From the NCBI RefSeq assembly GCF_001679665.1, contig NZ_CP013244.1:2674980-2738979 (forward strand): a DNA stretch of 64,000 nucleotides, given 5' to 3'. Origin of the DNA: Candidatus Viadribacter manganicus. GTDB lineage: Bacteria; Pseudomonadota; Alphaproteobacteria; Caulobacterales; Aquidulcibacteraceae. A program made the translations under genes and the position numbers. The notes under the pieces are model-generated. The model worked only from the letters and a program-made list of their open reading frames with translations. It did not search any database and had not been told where the DNA came from. Positions 9,591 through 17,288 of the stretch are shown piece after piece; the stretch's first letter is position 1, and each line of letters opens with the position of its first letter.

Positions 9591-9875
9591 ATGTCCGATG
9601 AAGGTCGCGAAGTGAAGCTCCAAGCTGCAAAGCTGCTAAAAGACGCCGGCTTCAAATATTTGGCCGCTGAACTTGAGTTCGGCTCGCTCTCAGGCTTGGC
9701 CAAGGACGAGCCTTTCTTCTTGCTCTGTGGTCGTGACCGCTTGGCGCCGACGGCGATCAAGACATGGATCGAGGCTGCCCGTCTTTCGAACGTGCCCGAT
9801 CATAAGCTCGAACGCGCCCATGAGACGATCGAGGCGATCGAAGGTTGGCCGGGTGACCGGCACTATCCTGATTAG
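9591..9875 (+). CDS. Small soluble hypothetical protein
   Basis: 94 residues, charged and mostly helical in character (EVKLQAAKLLKDAGFKYLAAELEF), with a single central Cys and no signal or membrane segment. AAGGAGA sits six bases before the ATG and overlaps the stop region of the serine hydrolase 11 bases upstream, so the two genes are probably cotranscribed and coupled. I do not recognise a family. It ends three bases from the convergent gene at 9879. Confidence 0.75.
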   Translation: MSDEGREVKLQAAKLLKDAGFKYLAAELEFGSLSGLAKDEPFFLLCGRDRLAPTAIKTWIEAARLSNVPDHKLERAHETIEAIEGWPGDRHYPD

Positions 9876-9878
9876 GCC

Positions 9879-10235
9879 CTAAGCCGTATTCATCGCCGCA
9901 TGAACGCGGTCGAGATCCAGGTAGAGGACAGAGCGCATATCTTGGTTGCGGCCCCGCAGGGCGGCCGCGGCGAACGTTGAAAGCTCATGGGCGGCGTCAT
10001 GCTCGCCTTGAGCGTCCGCTAGGCTGGCAACGGCATAAGCCCGATCAGAAAGCGTTGCGGCGGCGGGACCGCGCGCATCCAAAATGCGCATGCGAAGCTG
10101 GCGCAGCGCCGTGCTTAACGGCGGCGGATGACCGGCGCAATTGTAGCGACGGCGCTCGCGCACGCGAAGCCCGCCGAGCTTTCGCCGGCGGTCAGGTCCA
10201 AAATAGCTGTCGTTATCTACCCACAACATCTTCAT
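9879..10235 (-). CDS. Hypothetical protein with DRRR/RERRRY motif
   Basis: 118 residues. The first 35 are basic, with YFGPDRRRKLGGLRVRERRRY, a pattern seen in uncharacterised alphaproteobacterial proteins that carry a positively charged N-terminal motif and a helical C-terminal domain. The remaining part is Ala- and Arg-rich and predicted helical. There is no signal peptide. The ATG at 10235 has only a weak ribosome-binding site, and a second ATG two codons in is possible. Function is unknown; the basic segment could bind nucleic acid or a receiver partner, but nothing shows this. Confidence 0.6.
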   Translation of the reverse strand: MKMLWVDNDSYFGPDRRRKLGGLRVRERRRYNCAGHPPPLSTALRQLRMRILDARGPAAATLSDRAYAVASLADAQGEHDAAHELSTFAAAALRGRNQDMRSVLYLDLDRVHAAMNTA

Positions 10236-10348
10236 TCACATCGCCGCGTTCCGCGGTCGTCGCTCTTACGTCGTAGGATCGTAGCGTAACAATGCTTAGA
10301 GAAGCGTATTCGCGCCTGCAAAAAATCATCGTGGTGAAGATGCATTAG

Positions 10349-10855
10349 CTATGCGCGCCGCCATTCCTCATCCAGACCGCGCGTTTCGATGTGCTTGAAA
10401 CCAAGCGATCTCGCTAACGCCTTGGAAGCCATGTTGCGAATGTCGATGCTCGCTTCGAACGATGCGGCGCCTCGATCTTGGAGGTGATCTAGCATCGCGG
10501 CCACGGCCTCGCACGCATAGCCACGGCGCCATATGCGCGGGTTGAAGAGATAGCCTATTTCGACGCGATGACCCGGCCGCACCGTCGCTTCTATAGTCCC
10601 GATGCCAGCGCCGCCATCGCGCAACCACACCGTCCAATTCAGCCATTGTTCGAGCCGATCAGGCGCTGTCTCGTGCATCACCCGCAAAAATCTCAACTCC
10701 ACATCCGCCGCGGTCGCTGGCGCGCTGCGTGGAATGAATTCGTACATTGCAGGATCGCTCAGCGCCTCGAACATGGCGGGTGCGTCTTCACTGCGCGTGC
10801 GTCGCAGCTCTAGCCGCCTTGTAAGCAGCGGTTCGCGCGACACCGTCAGCATCAA
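10349..10855 (-). CDS. GNAT-family N-acetyltransferase (RimJ/RimL type)
   Basis: 168 residues. The protein begins with the LLTRRLELRRTRSEDAPAMFEAL pattern (residues 9-31) of RimJ/RimL-like acetyltransferases. It contains the acetyl-CoA-binding turn in NPRIWRRGYACEAVAAML and the C-terminal DIRNMASKALARSLGF. These enzymes acetylate N-termini of ribosomal proteins or small amines; the substrate here is open. Its start overlaps the end of the upstream gluQRS gene by four bases, so the two are translationally coupled and probably share a promoter. Confidence 0.87.
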   Translation of the reverse strand: MMLTVSREPLLTRRLELRRTRSEDAPAMFEALSDPAMYEFIPRSAPATAADVELRFLRVMHETAPDRLEQWLNWTVWLRDGGAGIGTIEATVRPGHRVEIGYLFNPRIWRRGYACEAVAAMLDHLQDRGAASFEASIDIRNMASKALARSLGFKHIETRGLDEEWRRA

Positions 10856-11682
10856 AGCCCAACCATCGCGCGTATATCGGCAGGTGTTTTGCCCGCTTCA
10901 CGGAGCGCCTTCAATGTCGCGGCAGAATCGCGCTTGGCAAGACGTTTGCCGTCTTCGCCAAGGATGAGCCGGTGGTGGCGATAAATCGGCTGTGGCAGCT
11001 TGAGCAACTTTTGCAGCAACACGTGTAGGTGCGCTGCCTCGCGCAAGTCTTCGCCTCGAATGACATGTGTGACGCCTTGCAACGCGTCATCCCAAACCGA
11101 AGCGAGATGATAGCTTGTGCCAAAGTCCTTGCGCGCGAGCACGACATCACCGTGCTTTTCCGGTTCGGCGCGCACCAATTGTGTCTCGTCTTCAAAGACG
11201 AGCGTGAAGTACGCCGGACCAAGCGCCGCGCGAGCCTTCTTCAGTGAGAGGCGCCAAGCAAACGCCTCGCCGGCTTCGAGCTTGGCGTTTTCCTCTTCAG
11301 GTGGCAGCGCCTCGCCGCGAAACGCTTCTTCGGCCTCGCCGTGCGGCGCCGATGCAATGGCCTCGGCGATTTCTTTGCGCGTGCGGAAGCAGCGGTACAC
11401 AAGTTGGCGCTCGACCAGCGTTTTCAGCGCCGCTTCGTACTCGCTCATGTGCTGGGATTGGCGGCGCACCGGCCTTTCCCACTCAATGCCAAGCCAACCG
11501 AGATCTTCAAAGATTGACGCTTCGAACGCGGGGCGGGAGCGGCCTTGATCGATATCCTCGATGCGCAGAACGAAACGTCCGCCCGTGGCCCGCGCAGCGT
11601 CAAACGCCGTCAGCGCGGAAAACGCGTGCCCCAGATGCAGATGGCCCGTAGGTGAGGGCGCAAAGCGTGTGACGAAACTCAT
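10852..11682 (-). CDS. gluQRS: Glutamyl-Q tRNA(Asp) synthetase
   Basis: 276 residues, the length of a GluRS paralogue lacking the anticodon-binding domain. The HIGH-type signature is in RFAPSPTGHLHLGHAF (6-21) and the KMSKS-like one is GKRLAKRD near the C-terminus. IEDIDQGRSRP forms part of the glutamate pocket. Known members transfer glutamate to the queuosine in the wobble position of tRNA-Asp. The zinc ligands of E. coli GluQRS are not obvious; only one cysteine (YRCF) is clear. It is the first gene of a two-gene operon with the GNAT gene. Confidence 0.92.
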   Translation of the reverse strand: MSFVTRFAPSPTGHLHLGHAFSALTAFDAARATGGRFVLRIEDIDQGRSRPAFEASIFEDLGWLGIEWERPVRRQSQHMSEYEAALKTLVERQLVYRCFRTRKEIAEAIASAPHGEAEEAFRGEALPPEEENAKLEAGEAFAWRLSLKKARAALGPAYFTLVFEDETQLVRAEPEKHGDVVLARKDFGTSYHLASVWDDALQGVTHVIRGEDLREAAHLHVLLQKLLKLPQPIYRHHRLILGEDGKRLAKRDSAATLKALREAGKTPADIRAMVGL

Positions 11683-11731
11683 AACCCGCGAAGGCTACCG
11701 CTCGGGCCGCTGAGCCGCTACCTAGCCCGTG

Positions 11732-12409
11732 ATGACAGTCTTCCTCGATGGCCCCCGTATGCCGCCCAAGCGCGGTGGAAAACCGGACTCCCTGGTCATT
11801 TTCCTTCACGGCTATGGATCGAACGGCGCCGACCTCATTTCGCTTGCGCCATATTGGGCGGATCAATTGCCTGGAACGGCGTTCGTGTCGCCGAACGCGA
11901 TCGAGCCTGTGCCGATGGCCCCCGGTGGCTATCAGTGGTTTCCGATTTCGAGCCTTGATCCGCATCTGATGGAGCATGGCGTCAAGAGCGCCGCGCAATC
12001 GGTTGATCGGTTCATCGATCGCGAGTTGGAACGCTACGGCTTAACGCCGGATCGATTGGCGCTGGTTGGCTTCAGCCAAGGCACGATGATGGCGCTGCAT
12101 GTCGGCTTGCGCCGCGAAAAGCAGATCGCGGGCATCATCGGGTTTTCAGGCGTGCTCGTCGGCGCCCAGAGTTTGAAGGCGCAAATGCGCTCCAAGCCGC
12201 CGGTATTGCTGATCCATGGTGACCGCGATCCGACCATACCTATTCCTGCGCTCTTCGATTCGGCGGAGGCATTGTCGGCCGCCGACCACGGCGCGCAGTG
12301 GCACATTTCATACGGCGTACCACATTCGATCGGTCCGGACGGGCTGGAGCTCGGTGGCGAATTTCTCGCCATGTACTTGAAAACAAAGGGGCTGCTCAGC
12401 GGCGCCTGA
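11732..12409 (+). CDS. Phospholipase/carboxylesterase-family alpha/beta hydrolase
   Basis: 225 residues. FLHGYGSNGADL is the oxyanion-hole strand-loop, GFSQG is the nucleophile elbow (serine about 115), HGDRDPTIP supplies the aspartate and VPHSIG the histidine. This is the PF02230-type carboxylesterase/lysophospholipase fold, cytoplasmic, with no signal peptide. Reported activities in the family are on short-chain esters and lysophospholipids. ATG at 11732 is preferred to the GTG one codon upstream. It is divergent from gluQRS with about 50 bases between, and a 12-bp palindrome follows nine bases after its stop. Confidence 0.87.
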   Translation: MTVFLDGPRMPPKRGGKPDSLVIFLHGYGSNGADLISLAPYWADQLPGTAFVSPNAIEPVPMAPGGYQWFPISSLDPHLMEHGVKSAAQSVDRFIDRELERYGLTPDRLALVGFSQGTMMALHVGLRREKQIAGIIGFSGVLVGAQSLKAQMRSKPPVLLIHGDRDPTIPIPALFDSAEALSAADHGAQWHISYGVPHSIGPDGLELGGEFLAMYLKTKGLLSGA

Positions 12410-12417
12410 GGTTTTTG

Positions 12418-12429
12418 GGCCACGTGGCC
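12418..12429. repeat. 12-bp perfect palindrome (GGCCACGTGGCC)
   Basis: A perfect palindrome with a CACGTG core lies nine bases after the carboxylesterase stop and 44 bases before a second inverted repeat. It could be a protein site or a weak transcript end; no T-run follows. Confidence 0.45.
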
Positions 12430-12472
12430 GCAGTGTCACGAACCTGTCGCCGCAAATCAGCTAAAGCTGGTT

Positions 12473-12502
12473 CACATCGGGTGCGACCGATGTGCTATAG
12501 TG
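12473..12502 (+). promoter_or_regulatory. Inverted repeat with adjoining -10-like box upstream of the HNH gene
   Basis: CACATCGG (12473-12480) and CCGATGTG (12487-12494) form a perfect 8-bp inverted repeat with a six-base loop. TATAGT follows at 12496-12501 and resembles a -10 element. The arrangement fits a promoter with a dyad operator for the HNH gene about 90 bases downstream, but a matching -35 box is weak. Confidence 0.4.
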
Positions 12503-12562
12503 CGGGACAAGAAGGAGAGACGTCTTCAGTCCATCTCGGATCATCCGCCCCCAACTGATTGA

Positions 12563-12584
12563 GCGGCTGCATTGGAGCAGCCGC
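12563..12584 (+). promoter_or_regulatory. Hairpin enclosing the HNH gene ribosome-binding site
   Basis: GCGGCTGC (12563-12570) pairs exactly with GCAGCCGC (12577-12584) around the loop ATTGGA. The probable Shine-Dalgarno GGAG (12574-12577) lies in the loop, nine bases before the ATG at 12587. The structure could hide or present the ribosome site. Confidence 0.5.
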
Positions 12585-12586
12585 CC

Positions 12587-13147
12587 ATGAACGTTTCCAG
12601 CGCCCCTCTAGCGGGTTTCCCGGCGCTGGTTCTCAACGCCGATTTCCGCCCGCTGTCCTATTATCCGTTGTCACTTTGGCCCTGGCAGGAAGCGGTCAAG
12701 GCCGTGTTCCTTGAGCGCGTCGATGTGGTCGCGCATTATGATCAGGTTGTGCACTCGCCCTCATTCGAGATGAAGCTGCCGAGCGTCATCTCCTTGCGCG
12801 ATTATGTGCATCAGGATCGCCCGCCGGCTTTCACGCGCTTCAACGTCTTCCTGCGCGACAGCTTTGCTTGTCAGTATTGCGGAAGCCCAGACGACCTCAC
12901 GTTCGATCACGTCGTCCCGCGCTCAAAAGGCGGGCGTACGACTTGGGAGAATATCGTCACCGCCTGTGCGCCCTGCAATCTCAGGAAGGGCGGCAAATAC
13001 GTGCACCATTCCGGCATGCGGCCTTATCGGCGGCCACGGCGGCCGACGATGCATGAGTTGCAACATGTCGGTCGCCGCTTTCCGCCGCATCACTTGCATG
13101 AAAGCTGGATGGACTACCTCTATTGGGATGTCGAACTCGACGCTTAA
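12587..13147 (+). CDS. HNH endonuclease-family protein
   Basis: 186 residues. The zinc-binding HNH module is CQYCGSPDDLTFDHVVPRSK followed by TWENIVTACAPCNLRKGG: two CxxC pairs, the DH of the first strand and the Asn of the middle helix. The N-terminal 80 residues (LNADFRPLSYYPLSLWPWQEA) are typical of the stand-alone HNH proteins widespread in alphaproteobacteria. Those are not tied to restriction systems and their role is unsettled. ATG at 12587 is chosen over the TTG at 12572 because GGAG is correctly spaced. Its stop overlaps the convergent S41 protease gene by four bases. Confidence 0.88.
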   Translation: MNVSSAPLAGFPALVLNADFRPLSYYPLSLWPWQEAVKAVFLERVDVVAHYDQVVHSPSFEMKLPSVISLRDYVHQDRPPAFTRFNVFLRDSFACQYCGSPDDLTFDHVVPRSKGGRTTWENIVTACAPCNLRKGGKYVHHSGMRPYRRPRRPTMHELQHVGRRFPPHHLHESWMDYLYWDVELDA

Positions 13148-14520
13148 CTGTCGAGCGACATGCGCAACGTCATCCGCTCGCTGCCGCGCAGTACATCCAA
13201 AGTTAGCGCAGACGCGCGCATCGCTGCTGAGAATTGATCCGCGGACAGCGAAGAGACTGGCGCTCCATTGATGCTGACGATGCGGTCGCCTGCTTGCAGC
13301 CCGCTGCGCGCGGCCGGAAAGCCCGGTGCAATCTCCATCACCTCAAGCGAGGAGGCCCCAACCTGCATCGCCGTTCCAATGCCATAGCGCCGTGTTGGCG
13401 AGGCCGCGCCATCGACGCGCACCGTATCGCGTGGTGCACGGATTTGCGCGAGCGCCTGCGTCATTGCGTTTGGCGCCACGTTCAATTCGCGCAAGGCTTC
13501 GTTCAGCGCTTCTTGCGGTGCGACCGCCCGATCTGGCGCGACGCCGACAGATTCCCAGCCTTGGCCTGTGCGCTCGATGTAGGAGCGGCCGATTGGCAAG
13601 AAGACTTGGAAAACGCCATTTCCAAATGCCTCTTCGCCACCGTAATTGCCCGCGCCTCGCGTGGTCGCGCCAATCAGGGTAGCGCGACCGGTTTCTTTCA
13701 AAGCCAGCGAAAGGTGTTCGCAGGCCGATGCGGTTTCATCGGTTAGCACGAATACGCGAGCATCCGCGAGTGAGCTGACGGGTGAGGTGGGTTGCGCCCA
13801 ATGTTGCCAGCGGCGCACGTTGCGCGGTGCGCTCTGAACTTCGTGCATGGTGCTTGCGCCGGCGTAGAAATCTTCAAGGCCGCCATCGGCGCCGCGGCGC
13901 GTATCCATGGTCATGAGCTGCCTCGGTTGCGAATAGAGACGCGAGAGCAGCACATCCATCACCCCTAGCGTGCCGCCGCGGCACGTGCGCAGATCGAGCA
14001 CTAACGCATTAGCCTCGGCGTACTGATCGAGAATCTGCCCCATGCGCGCTTTCGATGCGTCATCGCCCGGGATTATGTTGATCCGCAAATAAGCCACGCC
14101 ATCGGCAAGCCATTGCGCTTCACCGAACGCGTCATCTCCTGGCGGCGCACGCAAAACGCGGCGTCCCGTCTCGGATCCACCGTTCAACGTTACGCGCAGA
14201 TGCGCATCGCGATGGATCGAGTTGAGTTCGCCGGTGAGCTGCGCCGCGAGTTGCTGGGGGTCGGAAGCGCCATCATAGGCGCCGGCTTGGGCGCGGCTGC
14301 GAAGGTGCTCAGCATATTGGTTCGCCGCGTCCGGGAAGACGTAACGCTGCTGCAGGATGCTGGCGAGTTCTTCGACGGCGCCGCGGATAGCGTCAGGCGT
14401 GAGCGCAGCGCGCGTCTCAGCCATGGCTTGAGACATAGTCTGAGCGGGCGCTGGGCTACCCGCTGTCGCCGCCACCACAATCGCGGCTGCCGCGGCGGCT
14501 AGTGATTGCACGAGATTCAT
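13144..14520 (-). CDS. Exported S41-family C-terminal processing peptidase
   Basis: 458 residues with a signal peptide (hydrophobic stretch LAAAAAAIVVAATAG, then PAPAQ). The tail-specific protease domain shows LVLDLRTCRGG and the nucleophile segment TDETASACEHLSLALK, with serine in TASAC, followed by GATTRGAG. A PDZ domain is at the C-terminus (VMEIAPGFPAARSGLQAGDRI). The order, protease then PDZ, differs from CtpA-type enzymes, where PDZ comes first. It probably acts in the periplasm on unfolded or C-terminally tagged proteins. A GC hairpin (14538-14552) lies just upstream of the start. Confidence 0.87.
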   Translation of the reverse strand: MNLVQSLAAAAAAIVVAATAGSPAPAQTMSQAMAETRAALTPDAIRGAVEELASILQQRYVFPDAANQYAEHLRSRAQAGAYDGASDPQQLAAQLTGELNSIHRDAHLRVTLNGGSETGRRVLRAPPGDDAFGEAQWLADGVAYLRINIIPGDDASKARMGQILDQYAEANALVLDLRTCRGGTLGVMDVLLSRLYSQPRQLMTMDTRRGADGGLEDFYAGASTMHEVQSAPRNVRRWQHWAQPTSPVSSLADARVFVLTDETASACEHLSLALKETGRATLIGATTRGAGNYGGEEAFGNGVFQVFLPIGRSYIERTGQGWESVGVAPDRAVAPQEALNEALRELNVAPNAMTQALAQIRAPRDTVRVDGAASPTRRYGIGTAMQVGASSLEVMEIAPGFPAARSGLQAGDRIVSINGAPVSSLSADQFSAAMRASALTLDVLRGSERMTLRMSLDS

Positions 14521-14537
14521 CAGTGATCCCCCGAAGG

Positions 14538-14552
14538 GCCCCGGCGCGGGGC
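14538..14552 (-). repeat. GC hairpin in the leader of the S41 protease gene
   Basis: GCCCC (14538-14542) and GGGGC (14548-14552) flank a five-base loop, 18 bases before the S41 start. It is short but very GC-rich; no T-run follows, so it is not a typical terminator. Confidence 0.35.
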
Positions 14553-14638
14553 GTTTCGTGGGCGGCGTTATGGGCGCGCTTTTTTGCGCCTGTTCGTCGG
14601 CGCTGAAACAATGTTGAAATGTTGGCTAGCCGGTAGCC

Positions 14639-14797
14639 TTAGCCGCCGAGGCCGGCTGCTGCGTCATCGAAAATGCCGGTTAGCGAGTCGCCGACAGCGC
14701 CCACGGCGGTAATGATCACGAGGCCGATCAACGAGGCGATAAGAGCGTATTCGATCGCGGTCGCGCCGCGTTCGTCACGAAGAAAGCGGGTGATCAT
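14639..14797 (-). CDS. Flp/Fap-type pilin (type IVb prepilin)
   Basis: 52 residues. A short basic leader ends in glycine, then ATAIEYALIASLIGLVIITA: the prepilin cleavage site with Glu at +5 (DERG|ATAIE) and the hydrophobic assembly helix of Flp pilins, followed by a short Gly/Ala-rich tail. Flp pilins form Tad-type adhesion pili. No tad, cpa or rcp genes are in the window, so this copy is an orphan. Its ATG overlaps the TGA of the Nudix gene (ATGA), giving tight coupling, which is an odd pairing. It lies upstream of the S41 protease gene on the same strand. Confidence 0.9.
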   Translation of the reverse strand: MITRFLRDERGATAIEYALIASLIGLVIITAVGAVGDSLTGIFDDAAAGLGG

Positions 14798-15234
14798 GCG
14801 GCGGTCCGTTCGATAAGGCGGTTGACGAGAACGACGTCGGCCGGCGGCATCTCGTGCGCGCGCAGCTCTGCCGGTTGAACCCACTTTGCGGCCTGCGCGG
14901 AATTTGGGTCGAGTTTCATCACGCCGCCAAACTTGGTGACGACGTAGAGTGGCATCAGCAGATGGAAATCCGGATACGCGTGCGAAGCAAACGCGAACGG
15001 ATCCAGAGCATCGGGCTCTACGTGCAAATCCAGTTCCTCCTTCAACTCCCGAACGAGCGCATGCTCGGGCGCTTCGCCCAACTCGACCTTGCCGCCGGGA
15101 AATTCCCAGAGACCGCCAAGCTGCTTGTGCGCAGGCCGCTGTGTGATGAGCACGCGACCCGATGAATCCACCAAAGCGGCGGCTGCAACCAGCAGCAGAC
15201 GTCGCGTCGAAGGAGCACTATCGCTGGTTTGCAT
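14794..15234 (-). CDS. mutT: Nudix hydrolase, MutT type (8-oxo-dGTP diphosphatase)
   Basis: 146 residues. The Nudix box GxxxxxExxxxxxxREUxEE appears as GGKVELGEAPEHALVRELKEEL. The surroundings, with VLITQRPAHKQLGGLWEFPGG before it and the C-terminal PADVVLVNRL, match MutT proteins that hydrolyse 8-oxo-dGTP and so limit A:T to C:G transversions. In related bacteria mutT follows argJ; here a GST gene separates them. The ATG at 15234 gives a full N-terminal strand. Its stop overlaps the Flp pilin start by four bases. Confidence 0.9.
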   Translation of the reverse strand: MQTSDSAPSTRRLLLVAAAALVDSSGRVLITQRPAHKQLGGLWEFPGGKVELGEAPEHALVRELKEELDLHVEPDALDPFAFASHAYPDFHLLMPLYVVTKFGGVMKLDPNSAQAAKWVQPAELRAHEMPPADVVLVNRLIERTAA

Positions 15235-15255
15235 GAAAATCCGGTGAGGCAGACT

Positions 15256-15282
15256 GGTTGATGTGCGTTAAGCACACCAACC
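15256..15282 (-). repeat. 11-bp stem-loop between the GST gene and mutT
   Basis: On the minus strand GGTTGGTGTGC pairs with GCACATCAACC (one G-T wobble) around a five-base loop. It lies 22 bases before the mutT start and 13 bases after the GST stop. There is no T-run, so an mRNA-processing or stability element is more likely than a terminator. Confidence 0.4.
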
Positions 15283-15294
15283 CTTCCAGAGCCT

Positions 15295-15894
15295 CTAGGA
15301 CGTTGGCAAGCCTTCTTCTTTCAGGGCTTGCTGGACCGCGGGCCGTGCGCGGATGCGTTCGAAGTAGGCGTTGAGGCTCGCCGATACAGGAATTTCGAAT
15401 CTCCGCGCCCAATTGAGCACCACGAACGCATACGCATCCGCCACCGTGAACTGGCCGAGGAGGTAGTCTTTGTCGCCCAGCTTCTGCTCAAGAAGTTTAT
15501 AGCGGTTCACCAAGTTTGCCCTTGTCGCCGCCTTGGCTTCATCGCTTGGGTTTCGGAAGAGCGGCGATGTGCCCTTGTGCAATTCAGTGGCGATAAAGTT
15601 GAGCGCCTCCAAGAAGCGCCAGCGATCGGGGCCCTCGGTGATCGCGAGTTTTGCTTCTGGCTTTTGCGCTGCGATGTATTGCAAGAGAACCTGGGCCTCG
15701 GTGAGAACTTCGCCGCTATCCAGTTCAAGTGTCGGCACTGCGCCCTGCGGATTGATGTCGTAGAAGTTGCGCCCGTCCTCGGTCGTGCGTTCCTTGCCGA
15801 AGCTTACTTTGTTCAGCGTTGCATCAAGCCCAGCTTCGCGGATGGCGATGTGCGGGCCAAGTGAGCAGGCGGCGGGTGCGTAATAGAGTTTCAT
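15295..15894 (-). CDS. Glutathione S-transferase (beta-class-like)
   Basis: 199 residues. MKLYYAPAACSLGPHIAIRE is the thioredoxin-fold start of bacterial beta-class GSTs, with Tyr and Cys10 near the glutathione. NPQGAVPTLELDSGEVLTE is the cis-Pro and glutathione-binding segment. The C-terminal helical domain includes DYLLGQFTVADAYAFVVLNW. The enzyme conjugates or reduces electrophiles with glutathione in the cytoplasm. I start it at the ATG at 15894, with GGAG upstream, rather than the longer frame to 15951. It lies between argJ and mutT, genes usually adjacent, so it looks inserted into that operon. Confidence 0.9.
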   Translation of the reverse strand: MKLYYAPAACSLGPHIAIREAGLDATLNKVSFGKERTTEDGRNFYDINPQGAVPTLELDSGEVLTEAQVLLQYIAAQKPEAKLAITEGPDRWRFLEALNFIATELHKGTSPLFRNPSDEAKAATRANLVNRYKLLEQKLGDKDYLLGQFTVADAYAFVVLNWARRFEIPVSASLNAYFERIRARPAVQQALKEEGLPTS

Positions 15895-15991
15895 GAAGCT
15901 GGCTCCGCGATTGATCTCGGGGGGATTTAGAGCCAGGCGCTCGCCGCTCAAGTGTCAGCCATGTAACTGCCAGCAAGACCGCGGCTTCAGT

Positions 15992-17230
15992 CTAGCTCCG
16001 GTAGTCGCCGTTGATCTCGATGTAGCGTTTGGTCAGGTCGCAGGTGAACATGCGTGCGCGCCCGGCGCCTGGGCCAACGGTGACGCTGATCTCCAACTCT
16101 GAGCCCTTCATGTAAGCGCTCATGGCCGCTTCGTCGTACTCGTCGGAGATCATGCCATTGCGCGCCGCGTGGAGATCGCCAAAGCGCACGCCGATCATTT
16201 CGCGCTTCACCGGCTGGTCGGATCGCCCGATCGCCATGACGATACGACCCCAATTTGCGTCCTCGCCCGCGATCGCGGTTTTCACCAGTGGGCTTTCGCA
16301 AATGGTGCGAGCAATGGCCTTTGCGGAACTATCATTCGCCGCGCCGTCAACACTCACCGTCACGAGCTTGGTCGCCCCTTCGCCATCGCGCACGATTTGA
16401 ATGGCGAGGTCGGCGAGCACTTTCGAGAGCGCCGCGCGAAATTCGTTCAGACGCTCGTCCTTGGCGTCCGCAATCGGCGGCACGTTCGATTGTCCGGTCG
16501 CAAACAACAGTACACAATCGTTGGTTGAACGGTCGCCATCGACGGTGATCGAGTTGAAGCTACTCTCCGTCTCTTGTCGCAGCAGCGTTTTTAAAATTGG
16601 CGCAGAGAGGGCGGCGTCTGTGAACACGAATGCAAGCATCGTCGCCATGTCCGGCGCGATCATCCCTGAACCCTTGGCGATCCCGGCGATGTGAACTTCC
16701 ACCTCGCCGATTTTGCACGTTGCGCCCGAACCCTTTGGGAAGGTGTCGGTCGTCATGATCGCGGTTGCGGCCTCCGGCCAATTCACCGGCGCCAGCTCCA
16801 TCTTCGGGAGGGCCGCAGCAATCTTTGAATCGTCGAGCACGACGCCGATGACGCCGGTGGACGCCGCTAGCATTTCCCGCGCCTCGACATCGAGTTTTTC
16901 CGCTGCAGCTTCGAGTGCGCGCTTGCAGGCGCCATCGCCTGCGGGGCCGGTGAAGGAATTGGCGCAGCCGGCATTCACCAGCAAACCGCGCGCGCCGCCA
17001 CGTGTCACGGAAAGCGCCTGTTTGCACCAATCGGTCGGCGCTGAGCCCACGGCGTTTGAGGTGAACACGCCCGCTGCCTTGGCGCCCTTCACGCAGCGCA
17101 GCAGCAGCAAGTCCGGTCGCTCGTGCTTGTAAAAGCCCGCGCGCCCGATCGCAGCTTCGAGGCCCGCGATTGCAGGCAGATCCGGAAAGCTTGCGGGCGC
17201 GAGTGGGCTAATCTTTGAGTCGGGCTTCAT
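15992..17230 (-). CDS. argJ: Bifunctional glutamate N-acetyltransferase / amino-acid acetyltransferase
   Basis: 412 residues, full length for ArgJ, which recycles the acetyl group from N-acetylornithine to glutamate in arginine synthesis. The self-cleavage site is in [18 protein letters not shown], with Thr197 as the new N-terminal nucleophile of the beta chain. [15 protein letters not shown] and the C-terminal [15 protein letters not shown] are also conserved. An upstream-of-cleavage Thr-Gly pair (STGVIG, 124-129) forms the oxyanion hole. It lies 58 bases downstream of the parvulin gene on the same strand, an arrangement common in alphaproteobacteria. Confidence 0.96.
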   Translation of the reverse strand: MKPDSKISPLAPASFPDLPAIAGLEAAIGRAGFYKHERPDLLLLRCVKGAKAAGVFTSNAVGSAPTDWCKQALSVTRGGARGLLVNAGCANSFTGPAGDGACKRALEAAAEKLDVEAREMLAASTGVIGVVLDDSKIAAALPKMELAPVNWPEAATAIMTTDTFPKGSGATCKIGEVEVHIAGIAKGSGMIAPDMATMLAFVFTDAALSAPILKTLLRQETESSFNSITVDGDRSTNDCVLLFATGQSNVPPIADAKDERLNEFRAALSKVLADLAIQIVRDGEGATKLVTVSVDGAANDSSAKAIARTICESPLVKTAIAGEDANWGRIVMAIGRSDQPVKREMIGVRFGDLHAARNGMISDEYDEAAMSAYMKGSELEISVTVGPGAGRARMFTCDLTKRYIEINGDYRS

Positions 17231-17288
17231 GAGGTGGGCTTTATCAGACGCCGCGCGCGCCGTCGCCCTTCCCCAAAAGGCGCGGCGA

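Noticed and set aside
14574..14591. GGCGC...TTTTTT...GCGCC as a terminator before the S41 gene
   Set aside because: The T-run is in the loop rather than after a stem, so it does not form a proper terminator on either strand.
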